DNA of 64,000 nt from NCBI GenBank assembly GCA_049430265.1, contig JBMTBW010000002.1, positions 1 through 64,000 of the forward strand. The letters are read 5' to 3'. The position numbers and the translations under genes were made by a program. The stretch comes from MAG-120802 sp049430265. Lineage in GTDB: Bacteria > Actinomycetota > Actinomycetes > Nanopelagicales > Nanopelagicaceae. This document shows positions 45,086 through 52,919 of this stretch, one piece after another. Position 1 is the first letter of the stretch; every line of letters starts with the position of its first letter. Under the pieces are notes generated by a model. The model had not been told where the DNA came from and ran no database searches. It worked only from the letters and a program-made list of their open reading frames with translations.

Positions 45086-45624
45086 TAGTTTTTCCTTTCA
45101 GATCTGATCATTTGATCAAGCCAATTGATTTCTCGCTCAGCAGTTTCAAGAGAGTGGCGGCGCCACTCCAGAAGATATTTATCAAGACCAACGGCTGACT
45201 TATCTAGATCAGCTTTTAAGATCTCAGCCTTCTCCTTAAGGCGGCGCTGGCGCCCCTCAAGAATTCTTAATCGATTTCGAGTTGAAGTTGGCCCAAAGAA
45301 TGCGACGCTCACTTCAAAGTTATCGTCATCTAGGCCGAGCTCTCCTGCCCCTTGGGTTAATTCATCGAATTTAGATATGCCTTTTTGGGTTATGGAGTAG
45401 ACGATTCGAACTCTCTTGGACTTTCCACCCTTGGGAACTTCCAATTGGATGATTAGACCTGCATCAAGCATTCGCTTTAATTGCGGATAGAGAACAGAGA
45501 ATGAGAGAGCTCTAAAGGGGCCAAAAATGGCTGTGAGTCTCTTGCGGAGCTCATAACCATGAAGGGAGCTCTCCTTTAATAGGCCAAGAAGGGCAAACTC
45601 GAGCGATTCAGCCCTAGATCTCAT
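45085..45624 (-). CDS. PadR family transcriptional regulator
   Basis: A 179-residue PadR-s2-type regulator. The N-terminal winged helix (EFALLGLLKESSLHGYELRKRL near 9-30, SVLYPQLKRMLDAGLI near 43-58) is followed by a C-terminal coiled region (about 120-175) for dimerisation. It is cotranscribed with ino1, whose start its stop overlaps by one base, an order I recall from Mycobacterium. It may control inositol synthesis. A perfect palindrome 18 bases upstream of its ATG suggests autoregulation. Confidence 0.9.
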   Translation of the reverse strand: MRSRAESLEFALLGLLKESSLHGYELRKRLTAIFGPFRALSFSVLYPQLKRMLDAGLIIQLEVPKGGKSKRVRIVYSITQKGISKFDELTQGAGELGLDDDNFEVSVAFFGPTSTRNRLRILEGRQRRLKEKAEILKADLDKSAVGLDKYLLEWRRHSLETAEREINWLDQMIRSERKN

Positions 45625-45641
45625 CTACCCAACCCCCTATT

Positions 45642-45658
45642 TATATCGATTCGATATA
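45642..45658. promoter_or_regulatory. Palindromic operator candidate of the padR-ino1 operon
   Basis: TATATCGA-T-TCGATATA is a perfect 8-1-8 inverted repeat. Read leftward, a -10-like TATAAA (45646-45641) overlaps its end, about 16 bases before the padR ATG. Bound regulator would block the promoter. The sequence is AT-rich, so a structural element is an alternative. Confidence 0.6.
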
Positions 45659-45864
45659 TCGAGTGGATAGTAAACCCTGCCAGGTCCCGTTTCGCAACTC
45701 TGACCCGCAAGGATCCCCAGGGTGTCGTTATAAAACTCTCAGGTTTGGGCGAGTCAGACTTATTAGTAGCAAATATCAGGCATACCCTTCTTTTCTAGAG
45801 TTCGCCCGCCCTTTAAATATTGCCTACAGAACCACTGGGCGCTCTAGAAATGAGGACCTCTTAA
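45659..45864 (+). other. Unexplained 200-base leader before the nucleobase permease
   Basis: This is the second-largest gap in the window and no credible gene lies in it. TCTGAC (45699-45704) can pair with GTCAGA (45753-45758), while GAC (45702-45704) can instead pair with GTC (45724-45726), giving alternative folds. AAAACTCTCAGG at 45732-45743 recalls part of a glycine riboswitch, but the other blocks are missing. A cis-regulatory RNA for purine or pyrimidine uptake is possible. GAGGA at 45852-45856 is the Shine-Dalgarno of the next gene. Confidence 0.35.
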
Positions 45865-47130
45865 ATGAGTCTCTTCTCTTGGAAGCTACACGGAAATGGA
45901 AAAAGCATTGCCCCTGGCGAGGTCGTCTCGACAGATGAACGTTTAAGTTGGCCGCGCACCATTGGCGTTGGTTTCCAACATATTGCAGCAATGTTCGGAG
46001 CTACTTTCCTAGTTCCAATTCTTACGGGCCTGCCCCCAACCACCACTCTTTTCTTCTCTGGTGTGGGAACAATCCTCTTCCTCATTATTACTCAAAATAA
46101 AGTCCCGAGTTATCTTGGATCATCTTTTGCATTCCTTGCTCCAATTGCCGCATCAGTTAAAAGTGACAGCATGGCAGTTGCCCTCGGCGGCGTAGTTGCA
46201 ACCGGAGTCTTATTAGCTCTTGTTGGTCTAATTGCTCGCGCAGTTGGAACTGGCTGGATTAATTGGATGTTGCCTCCTGTAGTTACTGGAACAATCGTTA
46301 TGGTCATCGGCCTAAACCTTGCTCCAGCTGCTAAAAATGGTTTAGCAAGTGGACCAGTTCTAGGAACTTTGACTCTGCTTGCAATCGCATCATTTGCAGC
46401 CTTCTCACGCGGCTTCATTGGGCGCATATCAATATTCCTCGGAGTTGTTGTGGGATATCTGGTGGCATTTGTCATGGGAGATGTCAACACTGATGGAATC
46501 TCAGCGGCTAAATGGGTTGCTGCCCCAACTTTCACAACTCCTGAATTCAAAGTCAGCGCCATCATTCTCTTCATCCCAGTAGTTCTGGTGCTGATTGCTG
46601 AAAATGTTGGACATGTTAAAGCGGTATCAAATATGACTGGCAAAGATCTTGATGATCAGATGGGTAATGCCTTATTTGCTGATGGCGTTGCTACCACCCT
46701 TGCGGGCGCTGGCGGCGGCTCAGGAACCACCACTTATGCTGAAAATATCGGTGTAATGGCTGCTACTCGAGTTTATTCAACCGCGGCATATTGGATTGCA
46801 GCCTTTGGCGCAATCATCTTGTCGGTATCACCAAAGTTTGGCGCAGTTCTTAGCGCTATTCCTGGCGGAGTCCTAGGAGGAGCGCAAGTTGCTCTCTTTG
46901 GAATGATCGGAATTCTAGGAGCAAAAATTTGGATTGAATCAAAGGTGAATTTCACTGATTCCACCAATTTGCTCGTGGTTGCTACCGCAATCATCATAGG
47001 AATTGCTGATGTCTCCTGGACTAGTGGTGATTTCACATTTAATGGAATCATCAACGCAACTCTGGTTGCAATCGTTGGTTATCGCGTATTTCACAATATC
47101 TCCAAGTCGCGTGGAACTAGCGTTTCATAA
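45865..47130 (+). CDS. Uracil-xanthine permease (NCS2 family)
   Basis: A 421-residue nucleobase:proton symporter with about fourteen membrane spans. GFQHIAAMFGATFLVPILTGL near 36-56, VFIPVVLVLIAENVGHVKAVS-type helix near 232-252 and GDGVATTLAGAGGGSGTTTYAENIGV-like segment near 271-296 carry the conserved Glu and Gly/Thr-rich substrate site of UraA/UapA. Uracil versus xanthine cannot be decided. It has a proper Shine-Dalgarno and a long leader, and a strong terminator follows at 47166. Confidence 0.9.
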   Translation: MSLFSWKLHGNGKSIAPGEVVSTDERLSWPRTIGVGFQHIAAMFGATFLVPILTGLPPTTTLFFSGVGTILFLIITQNKVPSYLGSSFAFLAPIAASVKSDSMAVALGGVVATGVLLALVGLIARAVGTGWINWMLPPVVTGTIVMVIGLNLAPAAKNGLASGPVLGTLTLLAIASFAAFSRGFIGRISIFLGVVVGYLVAFVMGDVNTDGISAAKWVAAPTFTTPEFKVSAIILFIPVVLVLIAENVGHVKAVSNMTGKDLDDQMGNALFADGVATTLAGAGGGSGTTTYAENIGVMAATRVYSTAAYWIAAFGAIILSVSPKFGAVLSAIPGGVLGGAQVALFGMIGILGAKIWIESKVNFTDSTNLLVVATAIIIGIADVSWTSGDFTFNGIINATLVAIVGYRVFHNISKSRGTSVS

Positions 47131-47165
47131 ATCAGCAGTAAATTAGCTATCTAGAGTAGTTAATT

Positions 47166-47200
47166 GAGGCGCCTGGCTTTGCCGCTAGGCGCCTCTTTCT
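47166..47200 (+). terminator. Intrinsic terminator after the nucleobase permease
   Basis: GAGGCGCCT (47166-47174) pairs perfectly with AGGCGCCTC (47187-47195) across a twelve-base loop that itself has GGC and GCC, followed by TTTCTTT. It lies 35 bases after the permease stop. Confidence 0.9.
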
Positions 47201-47240
47201 TTATCCCTTTTTCTAGGCAAAAGTGTTGGATAATTCTCCG

Positions 47241-47882
47241 ATGATCCTCGACTTTCCAGCTAGATATCCGGAATATCTAATTGCTGCGATGATCATCATT
47301 TTGGCCCCGGGGCCAAGTGTTCTCTTCATTATCGCTAGAGCTATCGCTTGGGGCAGAGCAACTGCGATTGCATCTGTTGCAGGAAATGTCACAGGCGCCT
47401 TTACTCTCTCACTTGCTGTGGCATTTGGCTTGGGCCCGATTCTGCAGGCTAGTGAGTTAGCTTTTATTGGAGTTCAACTTCTTGGCGGGCTCTATCTGAT
47501 CTATCTAGGCCTTGATGCAATAAAGCACTCCAGAATTCATGCCGATGATATGGTCAATCAAGGCGATATCAGACCTTCAAACATTAGCTCTATTAAGGAT
47601 GGCTTCTGGGTTGGAGCGTTAAATCCCAAGGGGCTTGTTTTCTTTGCCGCAATCTTGCCGCAATTTGTTGATAAGGGATCAGAGCAGGTAACCGAGCAGC
47701 TTGTAATTATGGGGGCGACTTTTGCCATTCTGGCTTTCTTCTCTGATGGCACTTGGGGCTTAATTGCTGGAACAGTTAGGCAGTGGCTAGCCACCTCCCC
47801 ACAGCGCTTGGTTCTCATGCGCCGTATTGGCGGGCTGGTAATGATCACCCTTGGAATATTTACCTTGACTTCAGCGATCTAA
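47241..47882 (+). CDS. LysE family amino-acid exporter (RhtB-like)
   Basis: A 213-residue exporter with six helices. ILAPGPSVLFIIARAIAWG near 16-34 and GGLYLIYLGLDAIKH near 84-98 match the LysE/RhtB group, as does FWVGALNPKGLVFFAAILPQF near 121-141. It may export amino acids or homoserine lactone-like compounds. I chose ATG 47241 rather than GTG 47223 because GATAAT lies 12 to 7 bases before it, the same box and distance as at nadA. Confidence 0.85.
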   Translation: MILDFPARYPEYLIAAMIIILAPGPSVLFIIARAIAWGRATAIASVAGNVTGAFTLSLAVAFGLGPILQASELAFIGVQLLGGLYLIYLGLDAIKHSRIHADDMVNQGDIRPSNISSIKDGFWVGALNPKGLVFFAAILPQFVDKGSEQVTEQLVIMGATFAILAFFSDGTWGLIAGTVRQWLATSPQRLVLMRRIGGLVMITLGIFTLTSAI

Positions 47883-47919
47883 GCAAAGAAATGTCAGTGC
47901 CGCAAGGCAGAATCACGCC

Positions 47920-48594
47920 ATGAGCAAAGCTAGAGAGTTTATAAGCCCGAGTGATTTAACTTTTTCTTGGAATGGATGCCATCGATGTCTATGGCTTAAC
48001 TACAACCATGGCGTTAAGGCTCCATCATTTTTCCCATTAGTTGGAGAGCTCTCTGCGATGCAGGAGAAACACTTCAATGGCGCTAAGTCAAAAGATTTAC
48101 ACCCAGAAATTAAGTCAGGCAAAGTCTTAGATCGCGGTGGTTGGGTTAAATCAATGCCAATTACCTATAACTCAAATCCTTCTCCCTATGCCATAAGAGG
48201 AAAATACGACTTACTGATGGAATTTGATGATGGCACCTATGGCGTAATTGATTGCAAATTCCAAGGAAAAAATAACGACAAGAGTGATTTTTACTCACCT
48301 CAACTGGAAGCCTATGCCTTTGCGCTAGAAAATCCCCTCCAAGGAGAGCCAAAGCAGATCTCAGTTCTCGGTCTTCTTGTCTGGTCGCCTGAAAATCCTG
48401 AAGGCAACCCAGAAAGTGGCTTTAGCCTTAATTTGAGTAGCGCTTGGTATCCAATTACGAGAAATCCCGTTGGACTAGCAGAACGGCTACAAGATTTTAT
48501 TCAGGTAATTAGCGGCGAAGTTCCAAGCGCTGATTCCACTTGTGATACTTGCAAATTTATTACTACGCGTCGAGAGATCTTCGGGCAGGAGTAA
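47920..48594 (+). CDS. Stand-alone PD-(D/E)XK nuclease with Cas4/AddB-like cysteines
   Basis: A 224-residue protein with a RecB/Cas4-type core: GKYDLLMEF near 87-95, YGVIDCKFQ near 100-108 (the D-x-K pair) and PQLEAYAFALE near 122-132 (QxxxY motif). Cysteine pairs flank it: CHRC near 20-23 and CDTC near 208-211, suggesting a [4Fe-4S] cluster. Cas4 usually has one N-terminal and three C-terminal cysteines, whereas this has two and two. No cas, rec or helicase gene is nearby. A CAGAAT box lies 12 to 7 bases before the ATG. The function is unknown. Confidence 0.7.
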   Translation: MSKAREFISPSDLTFSWNGCHRCLWLNYNHGVKAPSFFPLVGELSAMQEKHFNGAKSKDLHPEIKSGKVLDRGGWVKSMPITYNSNPSPYAIRGKYDLLMEFDDGTYGVIDCKFQGKNNDKSDFYSPQLEAYAFALENPLQGEPKQISVLGLLVWSPENPEGNPESGFSLNLSSAWYPITRNPVGLAERLQDFIQVISGEVPSADSTCDTCKFITTRREIFGQE

Positions 48595-49356
48595 TTACTC
48601 CTGACTCTCTTTTCTCTCTCGTCTCCTCTGCTCATCTAGAGCTTCTTTAGCTTGTGAGGCATAGATATCGACATATTCTTGTCCTGAGAGTTCCTGTAGC
48701 TTCTTCATTAGGGAATCTGTTGCCTTCCTTAACTCCTCAGGATCATTTGATTTATCCGGGGTTGGAAAATACATCGGCTCACCAAAGACCATCTTTACTC
48801 GCATAATCTTTGGAATTACTTTTCCAGTTGGCTGTATCTCTGCAGTGTGAAACATCGCTACCGGCACAATAGGAGCGCCGCTTTCCATAGCAAGTCTTGC
48901 TATCCCAGTTCTTCCTCTATAGAGCCGGCCATCTGGAGATCTAGTTCCTTCCGGATAGATACCAAGGCAGCCGCCCTCGGCAAGAACAGAGAGTCCGGTA
49001 AGAAGTGCGGCCTCACTTCTAGATCCTCCGGCTCGATCAACTGAGACTTGGCCAAGTGCGATAAAGGTTAGCTTCTTAGCCAATCCCTTAAGCCCTGGAG
49101 ATGTGAAGTATTCACTCTTGGCTAGAAAGGTTACCTTTCTTGGAATTACTAACGGCATAAATATTGAATCACTAAAGGAGAGATGGTTTGAAGCAATAAT
49201 CACTGGGCCGGTTGCAGGAACAAATCGAAGTCCTGAAACCTTTGGCCTAAAGAGCAAGGTCAGCACTGGAAGCAGGAAAGATTTAAGAAGGCCGTAGGCG
49301 ATCTTGTCGCCAGCAACCATTGCTTCAACTTTATTCTTTTTTCGCCGTAGCGCCAT
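48595..49356 (-). CDS. 1-acyl-sn-glycerol-3-phosphate acyltransferase (PlsC-like), second copy
   Basis: A 253-residue acyltransferase with HX4D in SNHLSFSDS near 55-63, the phosphate-binding IYPEGTRSPDG near 132-142 and GIARLAMESGAPIVPVAMF near 149-167. It has a longer, acidic/basic C-terminal tail than the copy at 34828. TAAATT lies 12 to 7 bases before the ATG. A role in phospholipid synthesis is expected; two copies may have different acyl preferences. It ends one base after the nuclease gene, tail to tail. Confidence 0.88.
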   Translation of the reverse strand: MALRRKKNKVEAMVAGDKIAYGLLKSFLLPVLTLLFRPKVSGLRFVPATGPVIIASNHLSFSDSIFMPLVIPRKVTFLAKSEYFTSPGLKGLAKKLTFIALGQVSVDRAGGSRSEAALLTGLSVLAEGGCLGIYPEGTRSPDGRLYRGRTGIARLAMESGAPIVPVAMFHTAEIQPTGKVIPKIMRVKMVFGEPMYFPTPDKSNDPEELRKATDSLMKKLQELSGQEYVDIYASQAKEALDEQRRRERKESQE

Positions 49357-49394
49357 GGCCCTAATTTAGAGCCTTTTGCCCCTCTTATGACACT

Positions 49395-50507
49395 ATGCGT
49401 GTCGTGAGCGTAATTCCTAACCCGCAAGCTTTTTATCTGCCCAGCGGACCCGTTGCAGTTTTGATGATCCATGGATTTAACGGCTCTCCTGCATCGATAA
49501 AGCCTTGGGCGCAGGGCCTTGCAGATCTTGGGTTTAGCGTTGCAGCACCATGTCTTCCAGGCCACGGCACTACTTGGGAAGATATGAATAACACCACTTG
49601 GCAACAATGGTATGAAGAAGTTGATAGAGAATTTACAAAGTTAAAGCAAAAACATGAACGTGTGTTTGTTGCTGGATTCTCTATGGGAGGGGCGCTCTCA
49701 CTTCGTCTTGCAAGTATTAGAGGATCTGAGATTGAAGGTTTGATTCTAATAAACCCTGCAATAAAAGATACCAGGCTTAGAGTAAAGCTTGTTCCACTCT
49801 TAAAGTATTTAGTTGGATCAATCAAAGGAAGTAGAAGTGATGTCGCAGCCCCTAACCCCCCGCGACATAGCTATCTAAGGACTCCCCTAAAAGCATTTGA
49901 TTCACTGCAAAAACTCTGGGCGTTAGTTAGGCAAGATCTCTATTTAGTCGATCTACCCCTAATGGTTGGTTATTCAATCAATGATCATGTAGTTGATCCC
50001 TCGAACTCTGAAGTAATTATTGATAACGTTTCATCAGTTGATATCAGAGAAGTAGTCTTTGAGAGATCGTTTCATAATGTGGCACTTGATTATGACCTTG
50101 ATATTTTGATTGAAGAGAGCAGAGTCTTTATAAACGATGTATTAAGCGGCGAAGTTGAAAGAAGTGATAGAGGCAGCCTTGATGCTCAATTTGAATCTAT
50201 CATTTCAGGGCTCTCACTTGATGAATCAGCTCCCACAACTTTTCTTGATGAGCTGGAACAGCTAGATGCTATTGAGAAATATCCTGGAGATAATAAAGCG
50301 CTTCCCCAGCTAAGTAGTATTCAGAGGGCCGCTCTGCTTGGAGTAATTGGAGGGCCGCTTTACATAATTGCAGTGCAGATTCTTGGTTTAGATCTGCTTG
50401 GCCTTGGTCCTTGGCCTGGAGGAATTGCTTTAGTTGCTGGAATTTTTGCTTTCTTTTACCAAATTAAGCCAGATGCAGATGAAGATGGAGATGGATCTGC
50501 GATATGA
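49395..50507 (+). CDS. Alpha/beta hydrolase fused to a C-terminal membrane tail
   Basis: Residues 1-265 form an alpha/beta hydrolase like the one at 3614: HGFNGSPAS near 28-36, GFSMGG near 94-99 with the nucleophile serine, SINDHVVD near 196-203 and SFHNVALD near 225-232. After a low-complexity acidic stretch, residues about 310-355 form two membrane helices (LLGVIGGPLYIIAVQILGLDLLG and PGGIALVAGIFAFFYQI) and an Asp-rich end. That tail resembles a separate short actinobacterial membrane protein. The fusion would hold the hydrolase at the inner face of the membrane. The start may also be GTG 49404. Confidence 0.8.
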   Translation: MRVVSVIPNPQAFYLPSGPVAVLMIHGFNGSPASIKPWAQGLADLGFSVAAPCLPGHGTTWEDMNNTTWQQWYEEVDREFTKLKQKHERVFVAGFSMGGALSLRLASIRGSEIEGLILINPAIKDTRLRVKLVPLLKYLVGSIKGSRSDVAAPNPPRHSYLRTPLKAFDSLQKLWALVRQDLYLVDLPLMVGYSINDHVVDPSNSEVIIDNVSSVDIREVVFERSFHNVALDYDLDILIEESRVFINDVLSGEVERSDRGSLDAQFESIISGLSLDESAPTTFLDELEQLDAIEKYPGDNKALPQLSSIQRAALLGVIGGPLYIIAVQILGLDLLGLGPWPGGIALVAGIFAFFYQIKPDADEDGDGSAI

Positions 50508-51481
50508 GTGAGAATTTTCGTTGGGGAATCTTAGGAACTGGAGGCATTGCAAGGGCATTTGCTAAAGATCTGACCTTTACTAGTGGCCATGAAGTAAGCG
50601 CTGTTGGATCTCGCTCTCTGGATAAGGCTATAAATTTCAGTAAAGAATATGGCGGCAACGCCTTTGGCAGCTATGAAGAGCTGGTGGCAAGTGATGTAGA
50701 TGCTATTTATGTTGCAACGCCTCATCCCATGCATGAGCCAAATACGCTGCTTGCACTAAGCGGGGGTAAAGCTGTTCTCTGTGAGAAACCATTTGCCGTT
50801 AATGCAGCCCAATCAGCCAGGATGATTTCACTGGCAAAGCAAAAAAACCTGCTCTTAGTTGAGGCGATGTGGTCTCGCTTCTTGCCACACTACCGACTTA
50901 TCAGGCAATTACTTGCAGCTGGCGAGCTTGGTGAAATCATCTCTATTTCTGCGGATCACGGCCAATTCCTTCCGCTACCAAAACATTATCGTCTCCATGC
51001 TCCAGAGCTTGCAGGAGGCGCGCTTCTAGATCTTGGGGTCTATCCCATATCGCTTGCACATTTCATTCTAGGAAAACCTAATGAAATTCAAGTCACTGCT
51101 GAACTTACAGATACTGGAGTCGATGGCCATTGTTCAATATTTCTTGATTATCCAAGCGGCGCTGTGGCGAATTTATCTTGCACCATGTTAGTTAAGACTC
51201 CATGTGTGGCAGAGATAATAGGTAGCAAGGCTCGGATAGAAATCGATAGTACTTTCTATAACCCAGCAAGTATGCGTCTGATAAAAACTAATGGTGAGGT
51301 AATTGATTATCCGAAAAATTATGAAGGCCATGGTCTTCGAGAGCAGGCCATTGAATTTGCCAAGCTTTATAGAGCTGGAGCAAAAGAATCAGATTTAATA
51401 ACTCATCAAGATAGCCAAGAGATTATGGAGATCATGGATCAGATAAGAATTGAAATTGGAGTTACATACCCCTTTGAGTAG
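50504..51481 (+). CDS. Gfo/Idh/MocA family oxidoreductase, second copy
   Basis: A 325-residue NAD(P)-dependent oxidoreductase with loop GILGTGGIARAFAKDL near 8-23 and CEKPFAVN near 94-101 (the EKP motif). The C-terminal domain has HAPELAGGALLDLGVYPI near 163-180, typical of the dehydrogenases acting on dihydrodiols or sugars. The ATG overlaps the preceding hydrolase stop (ATGA), so they are coupled. The substrate is unknown. Confidence 0.9.
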   Translation: MSENFRWGILGTGGIARAFAKDLTFTSGHEVSAVGSRSLDKAINFSKEYGGNAFGSYEELVASDVDAIYVATPHPMHEPNTLLALSGGKAVLCEKPFAVNAAQSARMISLAKQKNLLLVEAMWSRFLPHYRLIRQLLAAGELGEIISISADHGQFLPLPKHYRLHAPELAGGALLDLGVYPISLAHFILGKPNEIQVTAELTDTGVDGHCSIFLDYPSGAVANLSCTMLVKTPCVAEIIGSKARIEIDSTFYNPASMRLIKTNGEVIDYPKNYEGHGLREQAIEFAKLYRAGAKESDLITHQDSQEIMEIMDQIRIEIGVTYPFE

Positions 51482-51483
51482 CT

Positions 51484-52428
51484 CTAGTTTCTAGCTAGAT
51501 CTGCAACTCCAACTAGTCCCGCATCATTTCCTAATACCGCAGAGACAATAACCGGAGCTGGTCGCTTGCCGGTAAAAGGAATCAATTCATTCATCGCTTG
51601 CCTGGTTGGATTTAAGAGAATATCTCCGGCATCTATTACTCCCCCGCCGATAATAAATGCCTCTGGATCAAGGGATGCAACAAGGGATGCGCATAGTGCG
51701 CCAAGCCACTGGCCGGTGGTGTTAAAGGCAGCAATTGCAACGCTATCGCCATCTCTTGCAGCATCGCTTAAGTGTTTTCCTGTTAGCCCATCAATACTTG
51801 AATCACCTCTAGCTAAAAGGTTTCTAGCCAAATCTGGTGAGGCAGCAATAGCTTCGCGAGCATGACGCAGAAGTGCATTTCCTGAGGCATATTGCTCAAA
51901 GCATCCTCTAACGCCGCAGCCGCAGAGGTGTCCATTTGGAACTGCTCTGGTGTGACCAAACTCTGCGCCAATTCCATAGGCCCCGCGATAGAGCTGATCA
52001 TTAACAATTAATCCGCCACCTAAGCCAGTTCCTACAGTTAACATAATTACGGTGCGAAAATCTCTACCCGCACCAAATTTTTTCTCGCCCCATGCTGCGC
52101 TATTTGCATCATTTTCTAGAACAACTCTTCTGCCAATTTTTTTCTCTAACTGCTCAGTTAGGTCGACACCATTCCACCCAGCAATATTTGGAGTTGCAAG
52201 CATTGTTTTGCGATCTGATGAAATAAATCCTGCAGCGCTAACACCAACTGCTGAAATTTCAAATTCTGAAATTAACTCGAGTGCTAGCTCTGCAATTGCC
52301 TCAGTTAGGGCCTGGCCACCTTGAGGTGGAGTCTGCTTTCGAGCGCTCTTTACTATTTTGCCGGATGAGTCAACGACTCCGCCAAGAACTTTGGTACCAC
52401 CAACATCGATACCAAGGGCTAGAGACAT
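51484..52428 (-). CDS. ROK family glucokinase
   Basis: A 314-residue kinase phosphorylating glucose or a related sugar. The nucleotide loop is GIDVGGTKVLGG near 6-17, the sugar-binding ENDANSAAWGE near 99-109 and GAEFGHTRAVP near 152-162, and the zinc site CGCGVRGCFEQYASG near 168-182. It follows the SRPBCC gene directly and has GAAGG before the ATG. Gene order glucokinase-SRPBCC-acyl-CoA ligase matches what I recall from Streptomyces. Polyphosphate use cannot be told from sequence. Confidence 0.9.
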   Translation of the reverse strand: MSLALGIDVGGTKVLGGVVDSSGKIVKSARKQTPPQGGQALTEAIAELALELISEFEISAVGVSAAGFISSDRKTMLATPNIAGWNGVDLTEQLEKKIGRRVVLENDANSAAWGEKKFGAGRDFRTVIMLTVGTGLGGGLIVNDQLYRGAYGIGAEFGHTRAVPNGHLCGCGVRGCFEQYASGNALLRHAREAIAASPDLARNLLARGDSSIDGLTGKHLSDAARDGDSVAIAAFNTTGQWLGALCASLVASLDPEAFIIGGGVIDAGDILLNPTRQAMNELIPFTGKRPAPVIVSAVLGNDAGLVGVADLARN

Positions 52429-52866
52429 TTATCCTTCGAGTTTCTGCTTTAACTCAGATAGAGATTGTTCAATAGTTGACTTCTCTACTTTGCGTCTCAT
52501 TAAATCAGGAACTGGCATAGTTAAAGCGGTAGTAAGTGAGTAAGTGACAGTGACTGAGTCATCACCATTATCTTTAATCTCATACTTGCCATCCATCTGA
52601 GTCATCAGATCTGCTTCTTCAAGTGAGAAAGAGATTTCATTAGGCGCCTTGCTCCAGTCATAAATAAGAGTTGGACGATCTTTTAGAACTCCTGCTTCAA
52701 CTTTAAGCGTCAGTTTTGTAGGACGGGACGAAGAATCGCGCTCCAAGACCTCGACAGTTTTGATTGCACTTGACCAGCTGGGATAGCCCTCAAGATTGAA
52801 GAGAATTTCGCGTACCTGCTCGATTGGAGCCTGGATTTGGGTTGAGTGAGATGAGATATCGGCCAT
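52429..52866 (-). CDS. SRPBCC family protein (polyketide-cyclase-like)
   Basis: A 145-residue protein of the START/SRPBCC fold: SSHSTQIQAPIEQVREILFNLEGYPSW near 5-31, IKTVEVLERD, and a C-terminal helix MRRKVEKSTIEQSLSELKQKLE near 120-141. It is the standard single-domain form and lies upstream of glucokinase. TAGCCT lies 12 to 7 bases before the ATG, inside the 53-base gap divergent from the acyl-CoA ligase. A hydrophobic ligand is likely but unidentified. Confidence 0.82.
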   Translation of the reverse strand: MADISSHSTQIQAPIEQVREILFNLEGYPSWSSAIKTVEVLERDSSSRPTKLTLKVEAGVLKDRPTLIYDWSKAPNEISFSLEEADLMTQMDGKYEIKDNGDDSVTVTYSLTTALTMPVPDLMRRKVEKSTIEQSLSELKQKLEG

Positions 52867-52919
52867 GGGTAGAGGCTACCTCTTCCCGTTACCTACAAGT
52901 AACCGCTAATTTTGCCCCC

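Noticed and set aside
45690..45760. Glycine riboswitch
   Set aside because: AAAACTCTCAGG matches one conserved block, but the GGAGAG and CCGAAGGxGCAA blocks are missing and the downstream gene is a nucleobase permease, not a glycine gene.
45663..45938. Open frame on the + strand across the permease leader
   Set aside because: It runs into the start of the permease gene in another frame, its translation has no recognisable pattern, and the residues are rich in Arg, Ser and Pro as expected from non-coding sequence.
46110..46643. Long antisense frame opposite the nucleobase permease
   Set aside because: Its translation is rich in Thr, Pro and Arg with no domain, and it mirrors codon bias of the real gene on the other strand.
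47920..48594. Assigning the nuclease to a CRISPR system as Cas4
   Set aside because: No array or other cas gene is in the window and the cysteine pattern differs, so only the nuclease fold is claimed.
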